The notes under the pieces were generated by a model. That model was not told the origin of the DNA, did no database searches, and was given only the letters and a program-made list of their open reading frames with translations. The position numbers and the translations under genes were made by a program. From the NCBI GenBank assembly GCA_050742155.1, contig JBOGFC010000186.1, forward strand, positions 1-55,620: a stretch of DNA of 55,620 nucleotides. Direction: 5' to 3'. Shown here piece by piece: positions 8,611 to 16,390 of the stretch. Position 1 is the stretch's first letter; each line of letters opens with the position of its first letter. This DNA comes from JBOGFC01 sp050742155. Its GTDB lineage: Bacteria; Actinomycetota; Acidimicrobiia; Spongiisociales; JALYHC01.

Positions 8611-8771
8611 TGCGGTGTCCCGGAAGTAGGTCGGATATATCGCCGAGGCCTCGGCGCCATCCGGCGAGGACGCACGACGAATGTGCAGCCTGGCGCTGCG
8701 TCGAGGAGGAGGACGCCGCCGGGGGCGTCGAAGGCCGGCGAGATGCCGGTCGTACTTCCGGGTCGCTGCAC
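8610..8771. mobile_element. 162-bp MITE-like palindromic insertion with TA target duplication
   Basis: A TA dinucleotide lies at each side (8608-8609 and 8772-8773). The ends form terminal inverted repeats: GTGC..G..CCCGGAAGTA at the left and its complement at the right, 27 of the first 36 positions matching. TA duplication and this size are typical of non-autonomous IS630/mariner-type miniature elements; the family assignment is inference. There is no room for a transposase. The element contains an in-frame ATG (8681) that would extend TrmI by 31 arginine-rich residues. Confidence 0.75.
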
Positions 8772-8773
8772 TA

Positions 8774-9559
8774 GTGACCGGGGCGTTCCGGGCCGGCGAA
8801 CCGTGCCTCCTGGTCGACGGAAAGGGCCGCCACTACCTCATCACGCTGGAGCCCGGCAAAGCCTTCCACTTCCACGCCGGGTACCTGCCCCACGATCAGA
8901 TCATCGGCGCGCCGGAAGGAACGACGCTCGCCTCGTCGAGCGGCGCCCGGCTGGTGGCCTTTCGCCCCCGGCTGGCCGACTACATCCTCCGCATGAGGAG
9001 GGGTGCGCAGGTGGTCTACCCGAAGGACATCGGACCGATCCTGGTGTGGGCGGACATCGGGCCGGGGATGACCGTCGTCGAGGCGGGGACCGGTTCCGGA
9101 GCGCTGACCCTGGCTCTCGTGCGGGCGGTGGGCCGGGAAGGGCGGGTGGTGAGCGTGGAGCGGCGCGAGGACCATGCCGCCCACGCCCGGGTGAGGATCG
9201 AGGGCTTCCTCGGCTCGCTGCCACCCAGCCTGGAGCTTCGCATAGGCGACGTTGAGGAGGTGGTGCCCGAGGTCCGGCCCGAGCGGCTGGTCCTCGACCT
9301 GCCGGAGCCGTGGGAAGTGGTGCCGGCTGCCCGGGAGGGACTCGAGCCGGGCGGCGTGTTCTGCTGCTACCTGCCCACCGTTCCACAGCTCGAGACGACC
9401 GTGAAGGCGCTGGCCGCGGCGCGGTGCTTCCTCGAGCCCTCCATCTTCGAGGTGCTCCTCCGTGAGTGGACGGTGTCCGGGCGCTCGGTCCGCCCTTCGC
9501 ACCGAATGGTGGGCCATACCGGTTTCGTGCTGGTGACCAGGAAGACCTCAACTCCCTGA
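8774..9559 (+). CDS. trmI: tRNA (adenine-N1-)-methyltransferase, TrmI family
   Basis: SAM-dependent enzyme that methylates A58 of the tRNA T-loop; 261 aa from GTG 8774. The N-terminal beta domain (1-80) is followed by a Rossmann domain with the SAM loop VVEAGTGSGALT (101-112) and the catalytic-site strand VLDLPEPW. Further on come GGVFCCYLPTVPQ and the C-terminal HTGFVLVTRK expected of the family. The GTG is the first base run after the MITE-like insertion, so the native coupled start survives but has no visible ribosome-binding site now. An alternative in-frame ATG at 8681 inside the insertion would add a basic extension. In M. tuberculosis trmI also lies just upstream of the proteasome locus. 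Confidence 0.9.
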   Translation: MTGAFRAGEPCLLVDGKGRHYLITLEPGKAFHFHAGYLPHDQIIGAPEGTTLASSSGARLVAFRPRLADYILRMRRGAQVVYPKDIGPILVWADIGPGMTVVEAGTGSGALTLALVRAVGREGRVVSVERREDHAAHARVRIEGFLGSLPPSLELRIGDVEEVVPEVRPERLVLDLPEPWEVVPAAREGLEPGGVFCCYLPTVPQLETTVKALAAARCFLEPSIFEVLLREWTVSGRSVRPSHRMVGHTGFVLVTRKTSTP

Positions 9560-9630
9560 GCAGCCTTTTCACTCTAGGTCCGGGAGCGGGGGGCCGATAG
9601 GAGGTCATCGGCGGTAAGGGCAGGCCGCCG

Positions 9631-9636
9631 TATACT
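9631..9636 (+). promoter_or_regulatory. -10 element of the proteasome locus (ARC) promoter
   Basis: TATACT matches the actinobacterial sigma-70-type -10 and is followed by AGGAGG (9644-9649) and ATG 9667. The 107-nt trmI-ARC gap is the only sizeable space before the locus. The -35 region (about 9608-9613) is poor. Confidence 0.45.
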
Positions 9637-9666
9637 GACCGGCAGGAGGACCGACCAGGGCTCAAC

Positions 9667-11397
9667 ATGGGTGACGAATACGCAGGGGAATACGAGGCCA
9701 GCCAGCTCCGCGGCACCATCAAGATGCTCGAAGAGGAGCTCGTCATCCTGCGCCGTCGCCTGCAAGACGCTCCCCGTCGGGTGCGGGTGCTCGAGGAGCG
9801 GCTCCTCGAGACCAAGGGGCAGCTCGCCCAGGCCGCCTCCCAGAACGACAAGCTCTCCGCCGTCCTCGAGGAAGCCCGTGAACAGCTCGCCCTGCTACGG
9901 GACGAGGTGGAGAAGCTCACCGCCCCGCCCAACACCTTCGGGATGATCCTCGGGGTGAACGAGGACGGGACCGTGGACTTGTTCACCTCGGGCCGCAAGA
10001 TGCGGGTCAACGTGGAGCCGGCCATCGAGATCAAGTCGCTGGTCAAGGGCCAGGAGGTGCTCCTCAACGAGGCCTTCAACGTGGTGGACATCCGCCACTT
10101 CGAGGTGGCCGGCGAGGTGGTGACCGTCAAGGAGAACCTCGCCGACGGACGTCTCTTGGTACTCGGCAGGGCCGATGAGCAGCGGGTTGTGGAGCTATCC
10201 GACCCGATGAAGGACCAGTTCCTGCGAGTGGGCGACCACGTGCGGATCGACCCGCGCACCGGACTGGTCTTCGAGCGCCTGGAGCGTCCGGAGGTGGAGG
10301 AGCTGATCCTCGAGGAAGTGCCGGACATCACCTACGAAGAGGTGGGTGGCCTGGCCCGCCAGATAGAGGACATCCGCGACGCCATCGAGCTGCCTTACGT
10401 GCACAAGGACCTCTTCGAGGATTACCGCCTGGTGGCCCCCAAGGGCGTGCTGCTCTACGGTCCGCCCGGCTGCGGCAAGACCCTGATCGCCAAGGCGGTG
10501 GCCAACAGCCTGGCCAAGGCGGTGGCCGCCAAGACCGGCCGGGACGACGCCCGCTCCTACTTCCTCAACATCAAGGGGCCGGAACTGCTCAACAAGTACG
10601 TCGGCGAGACCGAGCGGTAGATCCGCCTCATCTTCCAGCGGGCCAAGGAGAAGTCGGAGGAGGGCGTGCCGGTGATCGTCTTCTTCGACGAGATGGACTC
10701 GCTCTTCCGTACCCGAGGCTCGGGGATCTCCTCGGACGTGGAGTCGACGATCGTGCCGCAGCTCCTCTCCGAGCTCGACGGGGTGGAGAGCCTCAAGAAC
10801 GTGATCGTGATCGGAGCCTCCAACCGGGAGGATCTCATCGACCCGGCCATCCTCCGGCCGGGACGACTGGACGTGAAGATCAAGATCGAGCGCCCCGATC
10901 AGCAAGCGGCTGACGAGATCTTCCGGATCTACCTCAACCCGGACCTCCCCCTCGACAAGGAGGAGGTGAGCGAGGCCGGCGGGGACCGCCGGGGAGTGAT
11001 CGATTCGATGATCGGCCAGACCGTCGAGCGGATGTACTCGACCATCGACGACAACCGCTTCCTCGAGGTCACCTACGCCAACGGCGACAAGGAGGTCCTC
11101 TACTTCAAGGACTTCTCGTCGGGGGCGATGATCGAGAACATCGTGCGGCGAGCGAAGAAGGACGCCATCAAGCGACAGATAGCCGGGGGCGCCCCAGGTA
11201 TAAGGTCCACGGACCTGCAGCGGGCGATCAAGCAGGAGTTCCGCGAGCATGAGGACCTGCCCAACACGACCAATCCGGACGACTGGGCGAAGATCTCCGG
11301 AAAGAAGGGGGAGCGCATCGTCTACGTGCGCACACTCATCCAGGGCGATGGAGACAGCCGCAGCATCGAGACCGTCACCACGGGCCAGTACCTCTAG
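9667..11397 (+). pseudogene. arc: Proteasomal AAA+ ATPase ARC/Mpa, frame interrupted by an in-frame amber codon
   Basis: Hexameric ATPase that binds Pup-tagged proteins and threads them into the 20S proteasome. The 577-codon frame has the full architecture: N-terminal coiled coil (about 10-85, Pup binding), OB domains (about 90-210), Walker A GPPGCGKT (265-272), Walker B VFFDEMD (338-344), the SNRED/RPGRLD region and the C-terminal GQYL tail that docks on the proteasome. Codon 318 is TAG (10618-10620), between GETER and IRLIFQRA, where relatives usually have Gln or His; CAG to TAG is one transition. Everything downstream is intact. A strict reading gives a 317-aa fragment without Walker B or docking tail, and internal starts after the stop could give only the C-terminal half. 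Mutation, sequencing error and readthrough are all possible. Confidence 0.85.
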
Positions 11398-11400
11398 CTG

Positions 11401-12912
11401 ATGGCCATCCACAAGGTTCTCGGAACCGAGACGGAATACGGCATCACCATCCGACACCAGCCCGAGTTCAACCCCGCCCTGGCCTCCAGCCTGGTCATCA
11501 ACTCGTTCGCCGGCGGTCGGGCCCGTATCCAGTGGTCCTTCGAGGAGGAGTCTCCCGGCCGGGATGTCCGCGGCTACGCCTTCGAGGGCGGCCAGCCTCC
11601 CGAGGTGGAGACCGGTCTGGTCAACGTGGTGCTCACCAACGGCGCTCGCCTCTACGTCGACCACGCCCACCCCGAGTACTCCACTCCGGAGTGCTTCGAC
11701 CCGCTCGAGGCCGCCCTCTACGACAAGGCGGGCGAGCGAGTCCTGGCCCGGGCGGTGGCCGCCGCCCAGTCCATCCTGCGGGAGGGGGAGCGCCTTTCGG
11801 TCTACAAGAACAACTCGGACGGCAAGGGCAACTCCTACGGCGCCCACGAGAACTATCTCATCGCCCGCTCCCTCCCCTTCGGCGAGGTGGTGCGGTACCT
11901 GACGACCTTTCTGGTCACCCGGCAGATCTTCACCGGCTCGGGAAAGGTCGGCTCGGAGAACGGCCGTCCCCAGGTGGACTTTCAGCTCAGCCAGCGGGCC
12001 GACTTCTTCGAGGAGGAGGTGGGGCTGGAGACCACCCTGAAGCGGCCCATCATCAACACCCGCGACGAGCCACACAGCGACGCCAGCAAGTACCGGCGCC
12101 TGCACGTGATCATCGGCGACGCCAACCTCTCGGAGACCCAGGTCTTTCTCAAGCTGGGCTCGGCCGCCCTGGTGCTGATGGCCTTGGAGGACGGGGCGCT
12201 CCCGGAGGCGCTGCGGCTGTCCGACCCGGTGGCCTCCTGCTGGCAGGTGAGCCACGACTCCGGGCTACGGCTACCCCTTTCCCTGGCGGAGGGGGGAACG
12301 GCCACGGCCCTGGAGCTGCAGTGGCAGTACCTGGAGTGGATCCGCAAGTACGCCGAGCGCTCGATGGACGAGCCCGTATGGGACCGGATCCTCGACACCT
12401 GGGAGGAGGTGCTGGCCGACCTGGAGATCGACCCCCTGCGCACGGCCGACCGCCTCGATTGGGCCGCCAAGTATCGACTGTTGCAGGGCTACCGGGATCG
12501 GGACGAGCTCGGCTCCGATCACTCCAAGCTGCGGATGCTGGACCTCCAGTACCACGACGTGGACCCCGAGCGCGGGCTCTACCACCATCTGGTCCGGACC
12601 GGCCGCCTGCGCCGGTTGTTCACCGACGAGGAGGTGGAAAGGGCCGTTACGGTGCCTCCCGAGCGCACCCGGGCTTACTTCCGGGGGATGTGCGTGGCTC
12701 GGTTCTCAGGCTCGCTGGTGGCCGCCAACTGGGACTCTTTGGTCTTCGACGTGGGGGAGGACTCGCTCAAGCGGGTGCCTATGATGGAGCCCTTGCGCGG
12801 CGGTAAGGACAAGGTGGCCGGTTTGCTCGACCAGGCACCCGACGCGGCCAGTCTGGTCAATGCCCTGGGAGGTTCAGATGGCGGAGCAGGAGAAGAAGCA
12901 GAGCCAGCGTAG
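11401..12912 (+). CDS. dop: Deamidase/depupylase of Pup (Dop)
   Basis: Glutamine-synthetase-like enzyme of 503 aa that removes Pup from substrates and, in many species, deamidates the C-terminal Gln of Pup. The N-terminal ETEYG motif (10-14), the catalytic-site segment LYVDHAHPEYSTPE (84-97; Asp87 corresponds to the catalytic Asp), the KNNSDGKGNSYGAHENY strand and INTRDEPHSD are all present. An insertion around residues 35-75 fits the Dop-specific loop absent from PafA. It starts 3 nt after the ARC stop, and its 3' end overlaps pup by 35 nt. As Pup here already ends in Glu, depupylation is its likely main task. Confidence 0.95.
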   Translation: MAIHKVLGTETEYGITIRHQPEFNPALASSLVINSFAGGRARIQWSFEEESPGRDVRGYAFEGGQPPEVETGLVNVVLTNGARLYVDHAHPEYSTPECFDPLEAALYDKAGERVLARAVAAAQSILREGERLSVYKNNSDGKGNSYGAHENYLIARSLPFGEVVRYLTTFLVTRQIFTGSGKVGSENGRPQVDFQLSQRADFFEEEVGLETTLKRPIINTRDEPHSDASKYRRLHVIIGDANLSETQVFLKLGSAALVLMALEDGALPEALRLSDPVASCWQVSHDSGLRLPLSLAEGGTATALELQWQYLEWIRKYAERSMDEPVWDRILDTWEEVLADLEIDPLRTADRLDWAAKYRLLQGYRDRDELGSDHSKLRMLDLQYHDVDPERGLYHHLVRTGRLRRLFTDEEVERAVTVPPERTRAYFRGMCVARFSGSLVAANWDSLVFDVGEDSLKRVPMMEPLRGGKDKVAGLLDQAPDAASLVNALGGSDGGAGEEAEPA

Positions 12913-13069
12913 GGCCGCCCCCATCGAGGAGCAGGCGGGCCCGGCAGAGACCGAGTCGGCCGAGGACCTGGCGGAGCGGATCGACGACCTGCTCGAGGAG
13001 ATCGACTCGGTGCTCGAGGAGAACGCCGAGGAGTTCGTCAAGAACTACGTCCAGAAGGGCGGGGAGTGA
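12878..13069 (+). CDS. pup: Prokaryotic ubiquitin-like protein Pup, ending in GGE
   Basis: 63 aa small modifier. ATG 12878 gives the usual MAEQEKKQSQRR start; the in-frame ATG 18 nt earlier adds residues not seen in the family. The middle is acidic and helical (about 28-52, the ARC-binding region), and the C-terminus is FVKNYVQKGGE. Relatives end in GGQ or GGE; the Glu form, known for example from Corynebacterium, can be ligated by PafA to lysines without prior deamidation. The gene lies inside the 3' end of dop and overlaps prcB by four nt, so translation of all three is linked. Confidence 0.95.
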   Translation: MAEQEKKQSQRRAAPIEEQAGPAETESAEDLAERIDDLLEEIDSVLEENAEEFVKNYVQKGGE

Positions 13070-13866
13070 TCCAAGACCCCCGGCGGGGAGGCTTACCGCT
13101 GGTAGGGGGCCTCCCGGAATCCAGCTTCACCGCCCTGCTCCGGAGTTTCGATCTCCCCCCGAAGTGGGAGGCCTTGGGCGGAGAGGGCGCCCACATCTCG
13201 GCGCCCGAGGCGACCACCATCCTGGCCCTCCGGTTTGCCGACGGGGTGGTGATGGTGGGCGACCGGCAGGCCACCGACGGCTATTCCATCGTTCACAAGC
13301 GGGTACAGAAGGTCTTCCCGGCCGACCGCTTCACGGCGGTGGCCGTCTCCGGCACCGCCGGGCTGGCGCTCGAGCTGGTGCGCCTCTTCCAGACCGAGCT
13401 GGAGCACTACGAGAAGCTGGAAGGGTCCCGGCTGTCGATCGAGGGACAGGCCAACCACCTGGGAGCGATGATCCGCCAGCACCTGCCGATGGCGTTCCAG
13501 GGTCTCATCGTGGTACCGATCTTCTGTGGCTACGAGCCGCTGGAACAGCGGGGCCGCCTCTATGCCTATGACGTGGTGGGCGGACGGTACGAAGAGCAGG
13601 ATTTCGCCGCCACCGGATCCGGGGGCCGGGAGGCCAAGGCGTATCTGCGCGGGTCCTATCAGCCGGAGATGCCGGAGGACGATGCCCTCAAAGTGGGGAT
13701 GGGCGCCCTGGTGGCGGCGTCCGAGGAAGACACGGCCACGGGTGGGCCCGACCTTCGCAAGGGGATCTATCCGAACCTGATCACGATCAGCGGCGCCGGG
13801 TACCAGGAGGTGCCCGAGGAGCAGGTGGCCCGGGTGGCGCGGGAGGTGGTGGAGGGTACCGCGTGA
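13066..13866 (+). CDS. prcB: Proteasome beta subunit
   Basis: Catalytic N-terminal-nucleophile subunit of the 20S core, 266 aa, from GTG 13066 in a GTGA overlap with pup. A propeptide of about 49 residues precedes TTILALRFADGVVMVGDR; autocleavage before Thr50 would expose the active-site threonine. The GDRQATDG segment carries the conserved Asp, and the Lys needed for catalysis lies in HKRVQKV. Beta and alpha genes overlap by GTGA and should be made in stoichiometric amounts. The proteolytic core thus looks intact although the ATPase gene upstream is interrupted. Confidence 0.95.
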   Translation: MIQDPRRGGLPLVGGLPESSFTALLRSFDLPPKWEALGGEGAHISAPEATTILALRFADGVVMVGDRQATDGYSIVHKRVQKVFPADRFTAVAVSGTAGLALELVRLFQTELEHYEKLEGSRLSIEGQANHLGAMIRQHLPMAFQGLIVVPIFCGYEPLEQRGRLYAYDVVGGRYEEQDFAATGSGGREAKAYLRGSYQPEMPEDDALKVGMGALVAASEEDTATGGPDLRKGIYPNLITISGAGYQEVPEEQVARVAREVVEGTA

Positions 13867-14558
13867 CCCTCCCCTTCTACGTCCCGCCCGAGCAGCTCAT
13901 CAAGGACAAGGCCGAGTTCGCACGCAAGGGGATCGCACGGGGTCGCTCGATCGTCGGTGTGGAGTACCGGGAGGGGATCCTCCTCTTGGCCGAGAACCCG
14001 AGCGGCATCCTCCACAAGATCTCGGAGATCTACGACCGGGTCGCCTTCGCCGGCGTGGGGAGGTACAACGAGTTCGAGGCGCTGCGGGTGGCCGGGATCC
14101 GGCACGCCGATCTGAAGGGCTATTCGTACGGGCGCCCGGACGTCACCGCCAAGGGCCTGGCCAACGCCTACTCGCAGACTCTCGGGAACATCTTCACGCA
14201 CGAGCTCAAGCCCTACGAGGTGGAGATCCTGGTGGCCGAGGTGGGCGAGGAGGCCGAAGGCAACCGGTTGTTCCGGGTGCTCTACGACGGGACGATCTAC
14301 GACGAGCACCGCTTCTGCGCCATCGGAGGCCAGTCAGAAGCGCTGGTCACCAAGATGGGCGAGCGGTATGAGGCCGACCTCTCCCTCGAGGAGGCGGTCC
14401 GGCTGGCCTCCGCAGCGTTCGAGTCCCTCGAGGATCGAGCCATTCCCGCCGAAGAGTGGGAGGGGGCGGTGCTCGACCGGACCCTCGGGCGGCGCACCTT
14501 CCGGCGATTGGCCGCCGAGGAGCTGGCGGCGGGGGCCGGCTCCCCGGCCAAGGACTGA
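13863..14558 (+). CDS. prcA: Proteasome alpha subunit
   Basis: Structural outer-ring subunit of the 20S core, 231 aa, from GTG 13863 overlapping the prcB stop. The N-terminus MTLPFYVPPEQLIKDKAEFARKGIARGRS is the alpha-type gate and helix H0; GVEYREGILLLAENPS and the CAIGGQSEAL strand follow. No catalytic threonine, as expected. The C-terminal tail is rich in Ala and Gly and probably disordered. Last gene of the rightward run that begins with ARC; a 52-nt palindrome starts 11 nt after its stop. Confidence 0.95.
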   Translation: MTLPFYVPPEQLIKDKAEFARKGIARGRSIVGVEYREGILLLAENPSGILHKISEIYDRVAFAGVGRYNEFEALRVAGIRHADLKGYSYGRPDVTAKGLANAYSQTLGNIFTHELKPYEVEILVAEVGEEAEGNRLFRVLYDGTIYDEHRFCAIGGQSEALVTKMGERYEADLSLEEAVRLASAAFESLEDRAIPAEEWEGAVLDRTLGRRTFRRLAAEELAAGAGSPAKD

Positions 14559-14569
14559 CGGCCCTCCCC

Positions 14570-14621
14570 CGTTCTTGCGTGAGTTCCGGACCGCCGGCGG
14601 ACCACTTCTCACGCAAGAACG
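14570..14621. repeat. 52-nt palindromic repeat, copy 1 (after prcA)
   Basis: Perfect 14-bp arms, CGTTCTTGCGTGAG and its complement, enclose 24 nt with an inner GGACCGCCGGCGGACC palindrome. The reverse complement of the copy at 48025 matches about 45 of 52 positions. It lies between convergent genes, so it could act as a two-way terminator, though no T-run is present. Confidence 0.85.
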
Positions 14622-14651
14622 GTGCGGAGCCCGGCGATCAGCCGCCCGGCC

Positions 14652-14897
14652 TCAAGGCTCGCCCTGGGTCCCCTCCAGCGCCTCGTCGATCTCGGCCGCC
14701 ATCATGACCATGCGCGAGAGCTCGATGTCGGCCTCCGGCACCCAGAGCTCGGTCTCCGCCATGGCCCCCACGGTCAACCGGTACGGGCCCATCCACTCCC
14801 CGCGCATGCGCACTTCGACGCCCTCCGACTGGAGACGGGCGGCCAGGATCTGAGCGGTTCCGGGATCGCTCACTCGGGCCAGCAGGACGAGGCTCAT
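14652..14897 (-). CDS. DUF2007-type small protein, inverted within the proteasome locus
   Basis: 81 aa, ATG 14897. The sequence MSLVLLARVSDPGTAQILAARLQSEGVEVRM with a later ELWVPEADIELSR matches the layout of DUF2007 ('putative signal-transducing protein'): a beta strand, a helix that spans SEGVEV, and a C-terminal strand-helix. Such proteins are small ferredoxin-like folds of unproven role. It lies on the opposite strand between prcA and pafA and so splits the pupylation genes into two transcription units. Divergent from pafA with 57 nt between starts. Confidence 0.65.
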   Translation of the reverse strand: MSLVLLARVSDPGTAQILAARLQSEGVEVRMRGEWMGPYRLTVGAMAETELWVPEADIELSRMVMMAAEIDEALEGTQGEP

Positions 14898-14954
14898 GAC
14901 ACCATTCTCGCCGACCGCCCCCGCTAGGTCACCCTGGCCGGGTACGCTGACCGG

Positions 14955-16310
14955 ATGGAGCGCCGCATCTTCGGAATCGAGAACGAGTATGGGGTCACCT
15001 GCACCCTCCGGGGGCAGCGGCGCCTCTCGCCCGACGAGGTGGCCCGCTACCTGTTCCGGCGGGTGGTGAGCTGGGGACGGTCGTCGAACGTCTTCCTCGA
15101 GAACGGGGCCCGGCTCTATCTGGACGTGGGCAGCCATCCCGAGTACGCCACCCCCGAGTGCGACAACCTCCACGAGCTGGTGGCCCACGACAAGGCGGGG
15201 GAGCGGGTGCTGGAGGGACTGCTGGATTCTGCCGAGCAGCGGCTGGAGGAGGAAGGCATCCGCGGCCAGATCTACCTCTTCAAGAACAACACCGACTCGG
15301 CCGGCAACTCCTACGGATGCCATGAGAACTACCTGGTAGGCCGGCAAGGCGACTTCCAGCGAGTGGTGGACACCCTGATCCCCTTCTTCGTCACCCGCCA
15401 GATCTTCTCCGGGGCCGGCAAGGTGCTGCAGACCGCCCGGGGGACGGTGTTCTGCCTCTCACAGCGGGCCGAGCACATCTGGGAGGGGGTTTCCTCGGCC
15501 ACGACCCGCAGCCGCCCGATCATCAACACCCGGGACGAGCCTCACGCCGACGCCGAGCGCTACCGGCGGCTGCACGTGATCGCCGGAGACTCGAACATGT
15601 CCGAGTACGCCACCTACGTCAAGGTGGGGACCACCGCCGCCCTCCTGCAGATGCTGGAGGACAACGTGGTGTTCCGCGACCTGACCCTGGAGAACCCGAT
15701 CCGGACCATCCGGGAGATCAGCCACGACACCACCTGTCGCCGGAAGGTGCGCCTGGCCAACGGCCGGGAGCTGTCGGCGCTCGACATGCAATGGGAGTAC
15801 CTGGAGCGAGCCCTCCGCTACAGCCGCAACCCCGGTTTCCCGGCCCCGGTGCAGCGGTCGGTGGAGATGTGGGAGCACCTGCTGACCGGCCTGGAGAAGG
15901 ACCCGCTCGGGTTGCAGCGGGAGGTGGACTGGGTCATCAAGTATCACCTGGTGGAGGGATACCGCCAGCGCCACGACCTCCCGATCGGCCACCCACGCCT
16001 CGCGCTGGTCGACCTCTCGTACCATGACGTCAACCAGCAGCGAGGCCTCTACTACCTCCTGGCCCGTCGGGGGATGGTGGATCGGGTGGTGACCGACGGC
16101 GCCATCGGGCAGGCGATCATGAAGCCTCCCCAGACCACCCGCGCCCGGCTGCGGGGCGAGTTCATCAAGGCCGCCAAGGCCGCCAAGCGGGACTTCACGG
16201 TCGACTGGGTCCACCTCAAGCTGAACGACCAGGCTCAGCGCACCGTGCTCTGCAAGGACCCCTTCCGCGCCCTGGACGATCGGGTGGACAAGCTGATCCG
16301 GAGCCTGTAG
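14955..16310 (+). CDS. pafA: Pup-protein ligase PafA
   Basis: Glutamine-synthetase-like ligase, 451 aa, that uses ATP to join the C-terminal Glu of Pup to substrate lysines. The N-terminus MERRIFGIENEYG carries the metal-binding Glu residues 9 and 11; LYLDVGSHPEYATPE (54-68) holds the catalytic Asp57. KNNTDSAGNSYGCHENY, INTRDEPHADAERYRRLHV and the compact C-terminal domain follow. It lacks the loop seen in Dop. ATG 14955 is preceded by TACGCT at 14943-14948, spaced for an almost leaderless transcript. It starts the second part of the locus, divergent from the DUF2007 gene. Confidence 0.95.
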   Translation: MERRIFGIENEYGVTCTLRGQRRLSPDEVARYLFRRVVSWGRSSNVFLENGARLYLDVGSHPEYATPECDNLHELVAHDKAGERVLEGLLDSAEQRLEEEGIRGQIYLFKNNTDSAGNSYGCHENYLVGRQGDFQRVVDTLIPFFVTRQIFSGAGKVLQTARGTVFCLSQRAEHIWEGVSSATTRSRPIINTRDEPHADAERYRRLHVIAGDSNMSEYATYVKVGTTAALLQMLEDNVVFRDLTLENPIRTIREISHDTTCRRKVRLANGRELSALDMQWEYLERALRYSRNPGFPAPVQRSVEMWEHLLTGLEKDPLGLQREVDWVIKYHLVEGYRQRHDLPIGHPRLALVDLSYHDVNQQRGLYYLLARRGMVDRVVTDGAIGQAIMKPPQTTRARLRGEFIKAAKAAKRDFTVDWVHLKLNDQAQRTVLCKDPFRALDDRVDKLIRSL

Positions 16311-16352
16311 CCCGGGTTCCCGTCTCCGATGTTGACCCGGCCGGGTAGAAAT

Positions 16353-16372
16353 CCGCTGCCAGGACGCAGCGG
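16353..16372. promoter_or_regulatory. Inverted repeat upstream of pafB (possible operator or hairpin)
   Basis: CCGCTGC-6 nt-GCAGCGG is a perfect 7-bp dyad in the 80-nt pafA-pafB gap, ending 18 nt before ATG 16391. It overlaps the likely promoter region (TACAGT at 16377-16382). Whether it binds a regulator or forms an RNA hairpin is not decidable. No match to the PafBC-dependent damage promoter motif was recognised. Confidence 0.3.
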
Positions 16373-16390
16373 GTCCTACAGTCAGCCTCG

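Noticed and set aside
10618..10620. Genome-wide reassignment of TAG to an amino acid
   Set aside because: TAG is the normal stop of ARC itself, dop, pafA, scpB and others, where relatives also end.
14570..14621. Ordinary Rho-independent terminator
   Set aside because: No T-run follows, and the loop and arms are conserved in sequence across three copies, unlike independent terminators.
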